The notes under the pieces: model-generated
What the model was told of the DNA's origin: nothing
The model's database searches: none
What the model saw: only the letters and a program-made list of their open reading frames with translations
Assembly (NCBI GenBank): GCA_964468205.1
Contig: CAYXVG010000051.1
Location: 1-52,958 of the forward strand
DNA length: 52,958 nucleotides
Reading direction: 5' to 3'
From: CAWELS01 sp964468205
GTDB lineage: Bacteria > Acidobacteriota > Terriglobia > Bryobacterales > Bryobacteraceae
Position numbers and translations under genes: made by a program
Part shown: one piece after another, positions 1-7,704 of the stretch
Numbering within the stretch: position 1 is the stretch's first letter
Layout: each line of letters starts with the position of its first letter

Positions 1-1194
1 GATGTCTACCGTCATTTCGCCGTGTACACCGAGGTTCTGACACGAATCAAGAGCGAATACGTGGAAGAGCCGAACATGCAAGACGTTACGCTGGGCGCTG
101 TCAACGGCATGCTCGAATCCATCGATCCCTTCGCCAGTTACCTCAACGCCGAGCAATATGAGCAGTATCAGAGCCTTCAGAATTCGAAAAAAGCGGACGT
201 GGGTCTGGTTCTGTCGCGCAAGGTTGGCTACGTAAGCGTCGTGGACGCGATTCCCGGTTCCCCGGCGGCGGAAGCCGGCATCACAACGGGTGACATGATC
301 GAGACGATAGACGGTGTTGCCACGCGCGATATGCCCCTAGCCTACGCGGAGATGCTGCTGCGCGGCGAGGCCGGCACGGAGGTTGAGTTGTCAGTACTCC
401 GGGTACGTCAGGGAGCCGAGCCGCAAACGATTACGATCGAGCGCCGCATGCGGAGCTACCCCGAGGTGCGGACACAGATGCTACCTGGCAGCATCGGTCA
501 CATTCGCGCCGAGAGCCTCGAGGCGGGAAAGACGGCGAGCATCGCGAAGGCGGTTCAGGAATTGAAGAGCCAAGGAGCGGAGAAGATTATCCTGGACCTG
601 CGGCGGGCGGCTTACGGAGATCCGCGGGAGGGGCTGGCGTTGGCCGATCTATTCCTCGAAGAAGGCCTGATGGCGTACCTGGAAGGCCAGAAGGTGATGC
701 GCCAGGATTTCCACGCGACGAAGGAAGGATCGCTGAAGGACCTTCCGCTGGTGGTGGCGATCAACCGTGGGACGGCCCAGGGTGCGGAGATCGCGGCGGC
801 GGCTTTGCTCGCGAACAAACGTGCTGAATTGGTGGGCGAGCGAAGTTACGGCGACGCGGCACTGCGCAAGGCGGTGAAGCTGGGTGACGGTGGGGCGGTG
901 ATTCTCTCCGTCGCGAAGTATCACACACCAGAGGGGAAGGCGATCCAGGACGAGGCGGTTACTCCTTCTGTGGTTGCGATAGCTCGTGATCCCGAGCCGG
1001 TCCCGGGAGCCGAGGAGGTCGGAATTGGGCCGGCGCCGGAGTTGCCCGTGGATGAGGATACCATTCTCCAGAAGGCGATTGAAGTCCTTACCGGCGAGGT
1101 AACCAAAGAAGCCGCGGACAACCGGGGCCAGGACTCCATGAGAGAAAGACTCGATCCCGCGATGACTCCGCTGGGCATCCCCCGCCGGGATTAA
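1..1194 (+). CDS. S41 (C-terminal processing) peptidase-like protein, 5' end missing, catalytic pair lost
   Basis: The open frame runs from the first base, so the N-terminus lies outside the window; 397 residues remain. The order seen is an N-terminal helical segment with the family motif SIDPFASYL, a PDZ domain (about residues 62-140, with GSPAAEAGI), then the S41 protease fold ending in the YHTPEGKAI strand. C-terminal processing peptidases (Prc/CtpA/CtpB) trim periplasmic proteins with a Ser-Lys dyad 25 residues apart. Here the GSASASE-type motif reads GTAQGAE (Gln260 at the nucleophile position) and the FGKG-type motif reads YGDA (Asp285 at the Lys position). The fold is therefore clear but proteolysis is doubtful; an ancillary or substrate-binding role is inferred. 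A zinc-ribbon gene follows 29 bp downstream. Confidence 0.82.
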   Translation, partial: DVYRHFAVYTEVLTRIKSEYVEEPNMQDVTLGAVNGMLESIDPFASYLNAEQYEQYQSLQNSKKADVGLVLSRKVGYVSVVDAIPGSPAAEAGITTGDMIETIDGVATRDMPLAYAEMLLRGEAGTEVELSVLRVRQGAEPQTITIERRMRSYPEVRTQMLPGSIGHIRAESLEAGKTASIAKAVQELKSQGAEKIILDLRRAAYGDPREGLALADLFLEEGLMAYLEGQKVMRQDFHATKEGSLKDLPLVVAINRGTAQGAEIAAAALLANKRAELVGERSYGDAALRKAVKLGDGGAVILSVAKYHTPEGKAIQDEAVTPSVVAIARDPEPVPGAEEVGIGPAPELPVDEDTILQKAIEVLTGEVTKEAADNRGQDSMRERLDPAMTPLGIPRRD

Positions 1195-1223
1195 TGCAAT
1201 ATAGTTGGAAGTAAGTTTGAGCC

Positions 1224-1514
1224 ATGCCCATATATGAGTACCGATGTGATTCGTGCGAGACGACAGTCGAAAAGAGGCAACGATTTTCCGATCCGCTGCT
1301 GACAGAATGTGAGATTTGCGGGGGTCCGCTGCGAAAGCTGATGTCTGCTCCGGGGCTGCAGTTCAAGGGTAGCGGCTGGTACATCACCGACTACGCCGCC
1401 AAGGGCAACGGCAAGAACGGGAAGCCGGCCGCGGAGCCGAAGTCCGAGACAAAGAGTGAAAAGAAGCCCGCCAAGGCCGACTCCAAGCCGGCGGCGAGCG
1501 CGAAGTCTGATTAA
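1224..1514 (+). CDS. FmdB-type zinc ribbon protein
   Basis: This 96-residue protein opens with the family signature MPIYEYRCDSC and has a second CxxC (CEICGG), giving a four-cysteine zinc ribbon over about residues 1-45. The segment LRKLMSAPGLQFKGSGWYIT is also typical of the FmdB/CxxC_CXXC_SSSS family. The last 40 residues are a Lys/Ala/Pro/Ser-rich, low-complexity basic tail, probably disordered. The family was named from a formamidase regulatory gene, but its general function is unknown. Spacing of 29 bp after the S41-like gene suggests co-transcription. Its stop overlaps the convergent PAP2 gene by 4 bp. Confidence 0.85.
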   Translation: MPIYEYRCDSCETTVEKRQRFSDPLLTECEICGGPLRKLMSAPGLQFKGSGWYITDYAAKGNGKNGKPAAEPKSETKSEKKPAKADSKPAASAKSD

Positions 1515-2395
1515 CCCTCCACCGCTTTCCGCTTCTCGGCGCGCTCGCGCCAGACGCTCAGGGCCGTGGCCACCAGGGCGGCGGCAAGGCCGGCAATTGC
1601 ATCCACGGCGTAGTGGTAGCGGCAGTACACGGTGGCGACGGTGATGAGGATTGCCAGGACAAGCCACACCCTTCCTACCCATTTCCGTTCCGGCAGCAGC
1701 CGCATCAGAGCAAAAGCGGCTGACATTGCCCCGGCAACGTGCGCGCTGGGGAAGACGCTCGTGTGAATCCCCTGATCGCTCAGCATCGAGGCGTTGAGCT
1801 CGCGGAAGAAGGTGTGATAGGAGGGGAAGTTCTGTCCGGGGAAGACTGTCCACGGCGGTTCGGACGGGAAGTACGGGAAGAGCGCATAGACTCCTAGAAC
1901 GGCGAGCAGGAAATTGAAGAGAAAGGCTTCCACCCGTTCTATGCGGCGGACGGCGTAAAGGGCGGCGATGCCAAACGGGAGCATTGGGTAGACGAAAAGG
2001 TAAGCGATCTCGAGCAGCCCGGGGCCGATGGGCCCGAGGAACTCGATGACATAACGCAGCCCCCATTCGTTCAGCAGCAAACGGTCCCAGACAATCCAGG
2101 AATCTTCGAGCGCCGTGGAAATGTGAGGCTGCGCGAACCAGCCCATCTCGCGGTATGCGAGGAGCACCAACGGCGGGGCGTACCAGTCCCGCGTCACTTT
2201 TAGAGGCAACGCTCTGCGGAAAGAGTCGGCATAGGCTAGGAACAGCAAACCTGCGAGGACCAGAGCATTCAGTCCGAGGGTGACGTTCGGCACAGGAGGC
2301 TTCAAGTCAAGCGCCAGCGCCAGAATGGACGTGTAGAGGAAATAGGCGATCAGAATGTACTCATAAGGCCGGAAGAACGATCTCCGCGCGGTCAC
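1511..2395 (-). CDS. PAP2-superfamily membrane phosphatase (inositol-phosphorylceramide-synthase-like type)
   Basis: A 294-residue integral membrane protein with about six hydrophobic segments. The PAP2 signature motifs are visible: PSAHVAG (the middle motif with its His) and RYHYAVDAIAG (the last motif with the nucleophilic His and its Asp partner). The Lys/Arg-rich first motif of classical lipid phosphatases is not obvious, which fits the PAP2_3/Aur1-like branch. The predicted reaction is hydrolysis or transfer of a lipid phosphate head group at the membrane; the substrate is unknown. The chosen start is GTG, without a convincing ribosome site, so the first few residues are uncertain. It is transcribed away from the scaffold gap at 2447. 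Confidence 0.8.
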   Translation of the reverse strand: MTARRSFFRPYEYILIAYFLYTSILALALDLKPPVPNVTLGLNALVLAGLLFLAYADSFRRALPLKVTRDWYAPPLVLLAYREMGWFAQPHISTALEDSWIVWDRLLLNEWGLRYVIEFLGPIGPGLLEIAYLFVYPMLPFGIAALYAVRRIERVEAFLFNFLLAVLGVYALFPYFPSEPPWTVFPGQNFPSYHTFFRELNASMLSDQGIHTSVFPSAHVAGAMSAAFALMRLLPERKWVGRVWLVLAILITVATVYCRYHYAVDAIAGLAAALVATALSVWRERAEKRKAVEG

Positions 2396-2446
2396 GTCAG
2401 GATAACGATAGCATGGCTGGGAAGCGCTTTAGCGGTGGCCGCCGCG

Positions 2447-2546
2447 NNNNNNNNNNNNNNNNNNNNNNNNNNNNNNNNNNNNNNNNNNNNNNNNNNNNNN
2501 NNNNNNNNNNNNNNNNNNNNNNNNNNNNNNNNNNNNNNNNNNNNNN
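2447..2546. other. Assembly gap (100 N)
   Basis: Exactly 100 undetermined bases, the usual placeholder for a scaffold gap of unknown size. It removes the start of the oxidoreductase gene that follows. The 34 bases just before the gap can be read as a hydrophobic Ala-rich peptide (WLGSALAVAAA at 2414-2446), which would suit a signal peptide of that gene, but the frame cannot be connected across the gap. Confidence 0.97.
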
Positions 2547-3818
2547 AAGCCGCTTTCCGCGAACGATCAGATTCAAATCGCCACCGTCGGCATTGGCGGA
2601 ATGGGTACCGGAGACACTCACTCGGCGCTGGCCGTGCCGGGCGTAAAGCTAGTCGCGGCGAGCGACGTCTACGACGGGCGCCTGATCCGCGCGAAGGAGG
2701 TTTTCGGCGATGCAGTGTTCACCACGCGCGACTACCGCGAGGTGCTGGCGCGGCCGGACATTGACGCCGTGATCGTCGCGACGCCCGACCACTGGCACCG
2801 CCGCATTGCCATCGAGGCGCTCAAAGCAGGCAAGGATGTCTACGTCGAGAAGCCGATGGTCCAGAAGATCGAGGACGGTCTCCCGTTGGTGGAGGCGCAA
2901 AAGAAGACAGGAAAGATCGTCCAGGCTGGGAGCCAGCGCGTCAGCTCGATTATCTACGGGAAAGCGCAGGGTCTGATCCGCTCCGGCGCCATCGGCAAGG
3001 TCAACATGGTGGAGGCATGGTGGGACCGTAACTCGGCTTTGGGCGCCTGGCAATACTCGATTCCGCCAGATGCCACCGAGGAGAACATCGACTGGGACCG
3101 CTTCCTCGGCCGCGCGCCGAAGCGCCCGTTCGAGCCTATCCGGCTCTTCCGCTGGCGCAACTACCGGGACTACGGCACCGGTGTCGCCGGCGATCTATTC
3201 GTCCACTTGTTCAGCGGGATGCACTTCGTGATGAACTCGATCGGGCCGACGCGCATCTACGCCACCGGAGGGCTGCGGTACTGGAAGGACGGGCGCGACG
3301 TTCCGGACGTGATGTTCGCCCTATGCGACTATCCCGAGCGTCCGCAGCATCCCGAGTTTACGTTATTCCTCCGCGTCAATTTCGCGGACGGATCGGGCGG
3401 CAGCCACCAGTTCCGTTTCGTCGGAAGCGAAGGCGTACTGACCATCGGTGGTAGCGGCGTTACGCTCGAAAAGCGTCCGCGGCCGGAGGAGCCAGGCTAC
3501 AACATCGGCACTTTCCCGAAGGACGTTCAGGAGGAGTTTTTGGCCGAGTATCACCGGAAGTACCCGCAGCGCGAGCCGGACGCCGCCTCGATGAGTCCGC
3601 GGCGCGAGGAGATATACCAGGCGCCGCCCGGATACAGCGATCACCGGCATCACCACCGCAACTTCTTCGACGCGGTCCGCAACCGGACGCCGGTTGTCGA
3701 GGATGCTGTGTTCGGTTTCCGCGCTGCCGGGCCGGCGCTCGCGGCAAACGTAAGCTACTTCGAGCGGCGGATCTGTGGCTGGGACCCGGAATCGATGCGG
3801 CTCCTGGACGCCTCGTAG
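2547..3818 (+). CDS. Gfo/Idh/MocA-family NAD(P)-dependent oxidoreductase, N-terminus lost in gap
   Basis: The frame is open from the first base after the gap and begins KPLSANDQIQIATVGIGGMG, so the dinucleotide-binding strand (VGIGGMGTGD) lies upstream of the first internal ATG at 2601, which is not the real start. The Rossmann domain covers about the first 130 residues and includes DAVIVATPDHWH and the catalytic-lysine motif VEKPM. The rest is the alpha/beta domain with GTGVAGDLFVHLF and HHHRNFFDAVRNR near the end. The family oxidises or reduces sugars and related polyols; acidobacteria often export such enzymes by the Tat route, which cannot be checked here because the N-terminus is missing. 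Substrate unknown. Confidence 0.85.
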   Translation, partial: KPLSANDQIQIATVGIGGMGTGDTHSALAVPGVKLVAASDVYDGRLIRAKEVFGDAVFTTRDYREVLARPDIDAVIVATPDHWHRRIAIEALKAGKDVYVEKPMVQKIEDGLPLVEAQKKTGKIVQAGSQRVSSIIYGKAQGLIRSGAIGKVNMVEAWWDRNSALGAWQYSIPPDATEENIDWDRFLGRAPKRPFEPIRLFRWRNYRDYGTGVAGDLFVHLFSGMHFVMNSIGPTRIYATGGLRYWKDGRDVPDVMFALCDYPERPQHPEFTLFLRVNFADGSGGSHQFRFVGSEGVLTIGGSGVTLEKRPRPEEPGYNIGTFPKDVQEEFLAEYHRKYPQREPDAASMSPRREEIYQAPPGYSDHRHHHRNFFDAVRNRTPVVEDAVFGFRAAGPALAANVSYFERRICGWDPESMRLLDAS

Positions 3819-3844
3819 ACGCCGGCGGGACGGCAAGGATCGGA

Positions 3845-4711
3845 TCAAGCCGAGGTGCTGTCCTGGAGAACTTCGTTGAGGGAGCCCTGGCGGTAACCTT
3901 CGAGGTCAATGGTGACGTAGTGGAAGCCGAGGGACTTGAAGATCCCGGTCAACTTGGCGGCCATCTCCACATTAAGGGCCTTGGGTAGGTCTTCCTGGCC
4001 GAACTCGAGGCGCACCAGCTTTTCGTGGAAGCGGACGCGATAGATACGGAAACCGAGTCCCCTGAGCGCTTCTTCGCCGGCCTCGATGCGCTTGATCTTC
4101 TCGGCAGTGACGGCAGTGCCGTAGGGTATGCGCGAGCTGAGGCAGGCGGCGGCGGGGCGGTCCCAGAAAGGCAGGCCCGCTTTCTTCGCTAGGAGGCGGA
4201 TTTCGGCCTTGGTAAGGCCGGCGTCGACCAGCGGCGACTTGGCGCCATGTTCTTTCGCGGCTTCCTGCCCCGGGCGGTAGTCGCCGAGATCGTCGCAGTT
4301 GACGCCATAGACGACGTGGGCAACGCCGCGCTCCCGGGCCACACCGCCAAGGCGGGTGAAGAGCTCGTCCTTGCAGTGGAAGCAGCGCTTCTCATCGTTC
4401 CTGGCGTAGTCTGGATTCTCGAATTCGCGGGTCTCGACGAACTCGTGGCGGAAACCGAGAGAGCGCGCGTATTGGGCGGCGTCTTTTTTGTGCGACTCGG
4501 GGATGGATGGCGAGTCGGCCGTGATGGCGACGGCGCGATCTCCGAGCGCCTGCGCAGCCGCCCAGGCGAGATAGGCCGAGTCCGTGCCGCCGGAGTAGGC
4601 GACGATGACCTCTTCGAGGTCGCGAAGAATCGCAAAGAGCTTATCCTGCTTTTGCGCAGCGAGTTGCGGATCGATTTTCGCGGCGTTTCCCAGCGCCACC
4701 AGAGTGCTCAT
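3845..4711 (-). CDS. larE: ATP-dependent sacrificial sulfur transferase LarE
   Basis: A 288-residue PP-loop (adenine nucleotide alpha hydrolase) protein. The PP-loop SGGTDS is at residues 40-45; RCFHCKDELF (109-118) and PAAACLSSRIPYG (187-199) are LarE hallmarks. In the characterised Lactobacillus enzyme the Cys of the ACLSSR motif gives up its sulfur to make the nickel-pincer cofactor of lactate racemase and related LarA enzymes; the equivalent Cys190 is present here. No larA, larB or larC lies in the window. The gene follows gyrA on the same strand after 50 bp but a terminator-like hairpin separates them. A TATAAT (4718-4723) sits so close to the ATG that the transcript may be leaderless. 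Confidence 0.9.
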   Translation of the reverse strand: MSTLVALGNAAKIDPQLAAQKQDKLFAILRDLEEVIVAYSGGTDSAYLAWAAAQALGDRAVAITADSPSIPESHKKDAAQYARSLGFRHEFVETREFENPDYARNDEKRCFHCKDELFTRLGGVARERGVAHVVYGVNCDDLGDYRPGQEAAKEHGAKSPLVDAGLTKAEIRLLAKKAGLPFWDRPAAACLSSRIPYGTAVTAEKIKRIEAGEEALRGLGFRIYRVRFHEKLVRLEFGQEDLPKALNVEMAAKLTGIFKSLGFHYVTIDLEGYRQGSLNEVLQDSTSA

Positions 4712-4717
4712 AGTTTG

Positions 4718-4723
4718 ATTATA
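4718..4723 (-). promoter_or_regulatory. Possible -10 box of larE, implying a leaderless transcript
   Basis: On the minus strand a perfect TATAAT is followed by six bases and then the larE ATG, which would place transcription start at or next to the start codon. No ribosome site is visible. A good -35 box was not found; the expected place overlaps the gyrA terminator hairpin. Confidence 0.35.
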
Positions 4724-4729
4724 TAGATT

Positions 4730-4753
4730 GGGACGGGCCAGTTGACCCGTCCC
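4730..4753 (-). terminator. Hairpin after gyrA, probable terminator
   Basis: A perfect 8-bp stem (GGGACGGG / CCCGTCCC) with an 8-base loop lies 8 bp past the gyrA stop. It is GC-rich and followed on the minus strand by an A/T-rich stretch but no true T-run, so termination may be weak or Rho-assisted. Confidence 0.55.
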
Positions 4754-4761
4754 CGCCGAAT

Positions 4762-7311
4762 TTATTGCAGAGGAAGATCACCTTGCGCGTCGTCCTCTTC
4801 CTCCTCGCCATTGAGGCCGTTGTTCTCGGTGATGACGCAGGCGGCCGCCACCCGGTCGTCTTCCCGGAGCGAAACAAGGCGTACTCCGGAGGCGCTGCGG
4901 CCCACCTTGCGTACGGTGCCGGAGCCGATGCGGATTATCTGCCCACTGTCGGTGATGAGCATCAGATCGGTCTCCTCGGAGACGCGCAGGATCTCGACTA
5001 CCTTGCCGACGCGTTTGGTGGTTTTCATGTTGATGACGCCCTTGCCGCCGCGGTTTGTGATCCGGTAGAGGCGGAGGGAAGTGCGCTTGCCGTAGCCAAA
5101 CTCGGAAACGGACATGACGAGGTCGTCTTCCTTCATGACCTCCATGCCGATCACCTCGTCGTCCTCGGAGAGGCGTATGCCACGGACACCGCGGGCCGGC
5201 CGGCCCATGTGGCGCACGGCACTCTCCGGGAAGCGGATGGCCTTTCCTTCCCGGGTGGCGATAAATACGTCACCGTGGCCGTCCGAGATACGGGCGGAGA
5301 TGAGTTCGTCTCCTTCGTCAAGGGCAATGGCGATGATGCCGCGCGACATCGGGTTGTTGAAGACGCTCAACTGGCACTTCTTCACGGTGCCATCAGCGGT
5401 ACACATGACGATGAACAGGTTGTCAGTGAACTCCGGTACTGAAAGGAACGCCTTCACTTCCTCGTCCGGCATCAGGTTAATCAACCCGCGGACGTGTTTT
5501 CCCTTGCTCGTGGGGGAGGCGTCGGGTATTTGGTAGATCTTCAGCCAGTAGACCCTGCCCTTGTTCGTGAAGATGAGCAAATAGGAATGGGTATTGGCGA
5601 TCACCATGTGCTCGACGATGTCCTCGCTGCGCATGGCCATGCCGCGTCGCCCCTTGCCGGCGCGGGCCTGCCGGCGATAGGTGTCGATGGCGGTGCGCTT
5701 GAGATACCCGCCGCGGGAGACGGTGACAGCGACCTCCTCGCGCTGGACCAGGTCCTCGAGATTGATCTCGCCAGGATCCTCGATGATCGTCGTCCGGCGC
5801 TCGTCGCCGAAAGTCTTTTGGACTTCCCGCAGCTCTTTTACGATCAAGTTGCGCAGCACGGAGTCAGAGCCTAGAATCTCGAGGTATTCACCGATTTTGC
5901 GCTGAATTTCGGCGAGTTCATCGAGGATCTTCTGCTGCTCCATGCCAGTCAAGCGCTGGAGCTGCAGTTCGATGATGGCCTGGGCCTGCCGCTCGGAGAA
6001 GTCGAACCGTTCGACGAGGCTATCGCGCGCATCTTTCGGCGTCTTCGCGGCCCGGATGAGGGCGATGACTTCGTCGAGGTGATCCAGCGCTTTCTGGAAA
6101 CCGAGCAAGAGATGCTCGCGCTCGCGCGCCTTGCGAAGCAGGTAGTCCGTGCGGCGGCGAACGACGTCGACGCGGTGGTCGACGAAGCGCAGCAGGATCT
6201 GTTTCAGCCCCAGTTGCCGCGGCTGCCCGTTAACGAGCGAGAGCAGAATGACGCCGAAGTTGGTCTGCAGTTGCGTGTGCTTGTAGAGATTGTTGAGCAC
6301 GACCTCCGGCTGCTCGCCGCGCTTGAGTTCGATGACGATGCGCATGCCGTGGCGGTCACTCTCGTCACGGATGTCGGAGATGCCTTCGAGCTTCTTCTCG
6401 TTCACCAGTCCTGCAATGTGCTCGATGAGCCGGGCCTTGTTGACCTGGTACGGGATCTCGGTAACGATGATGGCTTCTCTGTCGCGGGTCAACTCCTCGA
6501 TAGCGGCCTTGGCACGCATCTTCACGGAACCGCGGCCGGTTTTGTAGGCGTTGAGGATGCCCTCGCGTCCGAGGATGTAGCCGCCGGTGGGGAAATCGGG
6601 CCCGGGGACTATTTGCAGCAGATCACTGATCGGGGTTTCGGAATCCTTGACGAGCCTAACGGTGGCTTCAATGATCTCGGTGAGGTTATGCGGCGGGATG
6701 TTCGTGGCCATGCCGACCGCGATGCCAGAGGCGCCGTTGATTAGCAGGGCGGGAACCCGGGTGGGGAGCACCTCGGGTTCCATCTCGCTGTCATCATAGT
6801 TCTCACGAAAATCGACGGTGTCCTTGTCGATGTCCTCCAGCAGCGATTCGGAGATCCGCGCCAGCCGGGCTTCGGTGTAGCGCATGGCCGCGGGAGGGTC
6901 GCCATCGATAGAGCCGAAATTTCCCTGCCCCTGCACGAGGGGATAGCGCATGCTGAAATCCTGGGCGAGGCGCACCAGGGCGTCATAGATGGCCGAATCG
7001 CCATGGGGGTGGTACTTCCCCATGACCTCGCCGACGATCTTGGCGCACTTGCGGGTGGGGCGATTGTAGCGCAGCCCCATTTCGTGCTGGGTGAAGAGAA
7101 TCCGCCGGTGAACGGGTTTCAGGCCGTCGCGGACGTCGGGAAGCGCGCGCCCGACGATGACACTCATCGCGTAGTCGAGATACGATTTGCGCATCTCGTC
7201 TTCGATGTTGATCGGGATGAGACCCTTGCCAATGATGCCGTTTAGCGGCATCTGCACACCATCGCCCGAAGGCGGATTCTGCGGGGAATCCGAATCGTTC
7301 GAATTAGCCAA
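4762..7311 (-). CDS. gyrA: DNA gyrase subunit A
   Basis: An 849-residue GyrA with all expected parts: the breakage-reunion domain with catalytic Tyr145 in AAMRYTE, the quinolone-region motif HPHGDSAIYD (Ser106 and Asp110 at the positions of E. coli Ser83 and Asp87, i.e. the susceptible state), the coiled-coil tower, and a beta-pinwheel C-terminal domain. The GyrA box is imperfect (QARAGKG instead of the usual QRRGGKG), but a second NRGGKG repeat is intact, supporting gyrase over topoisomerase IV. The tail is acidic (GEEEEDD). The start is TTG, chosen because AAGGAG lies six bases upstream and the N-terminal sequence fits. With GyrB it would introduce negative supercoils using ATP. It is expressed alone, with a hairpin behind it. 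Confidence 0.96.
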   Translation of the reverse strand: MANSNDSDSPQNPPSGDGVQMPLNGIIGKGLIPINIEDEMRKSYLDYAMSVIVGRALPDVRDGLKPVHRRILFTQHEMGLRYNRPTRKCAKIVGEVMGKYHPHGDSAIYDALVRLAQDFSMRYPLVQGQGNFGSIDGDPPAAMRYTEARLARISESLLEDIDKDTVDFRENYDDSEMEPEVLPTRVPALLINGASGIAVGMATNIPPHNLTEIIEATVRLVKDSETPISDLLQIVPGPDFPTGGYILGREGILNAYKTGRGSVKMRAKAAIEELTRDREAIIVTEIPYQVNKARLIEHIAGLVNEKKLEGISDIRDESDRHGMRIVIELKRGEQPEVVLNNLYKHTQLQTNFGVILLSLVNGQPRQLGLKQILLRFVDHRVDVVRRRTDYLLRKAREREHLLLGFQKALDHLDEVIALIRAAKTPKDARDSLVERFDFSERQAQAIIELQLQRLTGMEQQKILDELAEIQRKIGEYLEILGSDSVLRNLIVKELREVQKTFGDERRTTIIEDPGEINLEDLVQREEVAVTVSRGGYLKRTAIDTYRRQARAGKGRRGMAMRSEDIVEHMVIANTHSYLLIFTNKGRVYWLKIYQIPDASPTSKGKHVRGLINLMPDEEVKAFLSVPEFTDNLFIVMCTADGTVKKCQLSVFNNPMSRGIIAIALDEGDELISARISDGHGDVFIATREGKAIRFPESAVRHMGRPARGVRGIRLSEDDEVIGMEVMKEDDLVMSVSEFGYGKRTSLRLYRITNRGGKGVINMKTTKRVGKVVEILRVSEETDLMLITDSGQIIRIGSGTVRKVGRSASGVRLVSLREDDRVAAACVITENNGLNGEEEEDDAQGDLPLQ

Positions 7312-7373
7312 TGAGACTCCTTTGCTGGGGGAGGCTAGTTTTGCCCTTTATTCGCCTTACGGCTGTACCTTTT

Positions 7374-7379
7374 ATTATA
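7374..7379 (-). promoter_or_regulatory. Possible gyrA promoter -10 box
   Basis: A perfect TATAAT on the minus strand, 62 bp upstream of the gyrA TTG, in an A/T-rich pocket of an otherwise GC-rich region. The -35 region 17 bp further up is poor, so only the -10 element is claimed. Confidence 0.35.
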
Positions 7380-7512
7380 GCAAAAGTGGTTGCGTTTTTG
7401 CGAGGTTACGCCGGATAAAGGGAATGGCGGAGAAGCGTGGCCGCGGAGGCGGAACAGGCTACCCCAAGCGGAGCGCGAAATGGGGTTGCGTGACCGTTTG
7501 CGCGCCGCGGCC

Positions 7513-7616
7513 GAAAGCAAAGCGAAGGCCGCGGCCGGCGATCGATTGCTTGCGGCAGATCAGGCCGGTGTCGCCACCCTGAAAGCAAAGCGAAGGCCGC
7601 GGCCGGCGATCGATTG
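7513..7616. repeat. 36-bp perfect direct repeat (7513-7548 and 7581-7616)
   Basis: Two identical 36-bp copies start 68 bp apart in the 393-bp stretch between gyrA and the secreted hydrolase. Each runs from GAAAGCAAAG to GATCGATTG and contains the self-complementary core CCGCGGCCGG. The flanks differ. On the plus strand the first copy lies inside a short frame starting at 7480 (MGLRDRLRAAAESKAK), which might be the stub of a decayed gene; the 68-bp offset would shift its frame. I see nothing else supportable in 7312-7704 apart from the gyrA -10 box. Confidence 0.85.
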
Positions 7617-7704
7617 GGCCGGGCGCATTGCCGCCAGCGGCGTGCTGGCGCAGTGGGAAGGCGAGACCGGAACTGGCGATGCGGCGCCGAGTACAGCCCG
7701 TTCG

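Noticed and set aside
1191..2066. Long minus-strand open frame (291 codons) across FmdB and PAP2
   Set aside because: Arg-rich composition typical of GC-rich shadow frames; the PAP2 frame carries clear motifs on the same strand.
4762..7245. Several plus-strand frames opposite gyrA
   Set aside because: They mirror the gyrA codon pattern and have no recognisable motifs.
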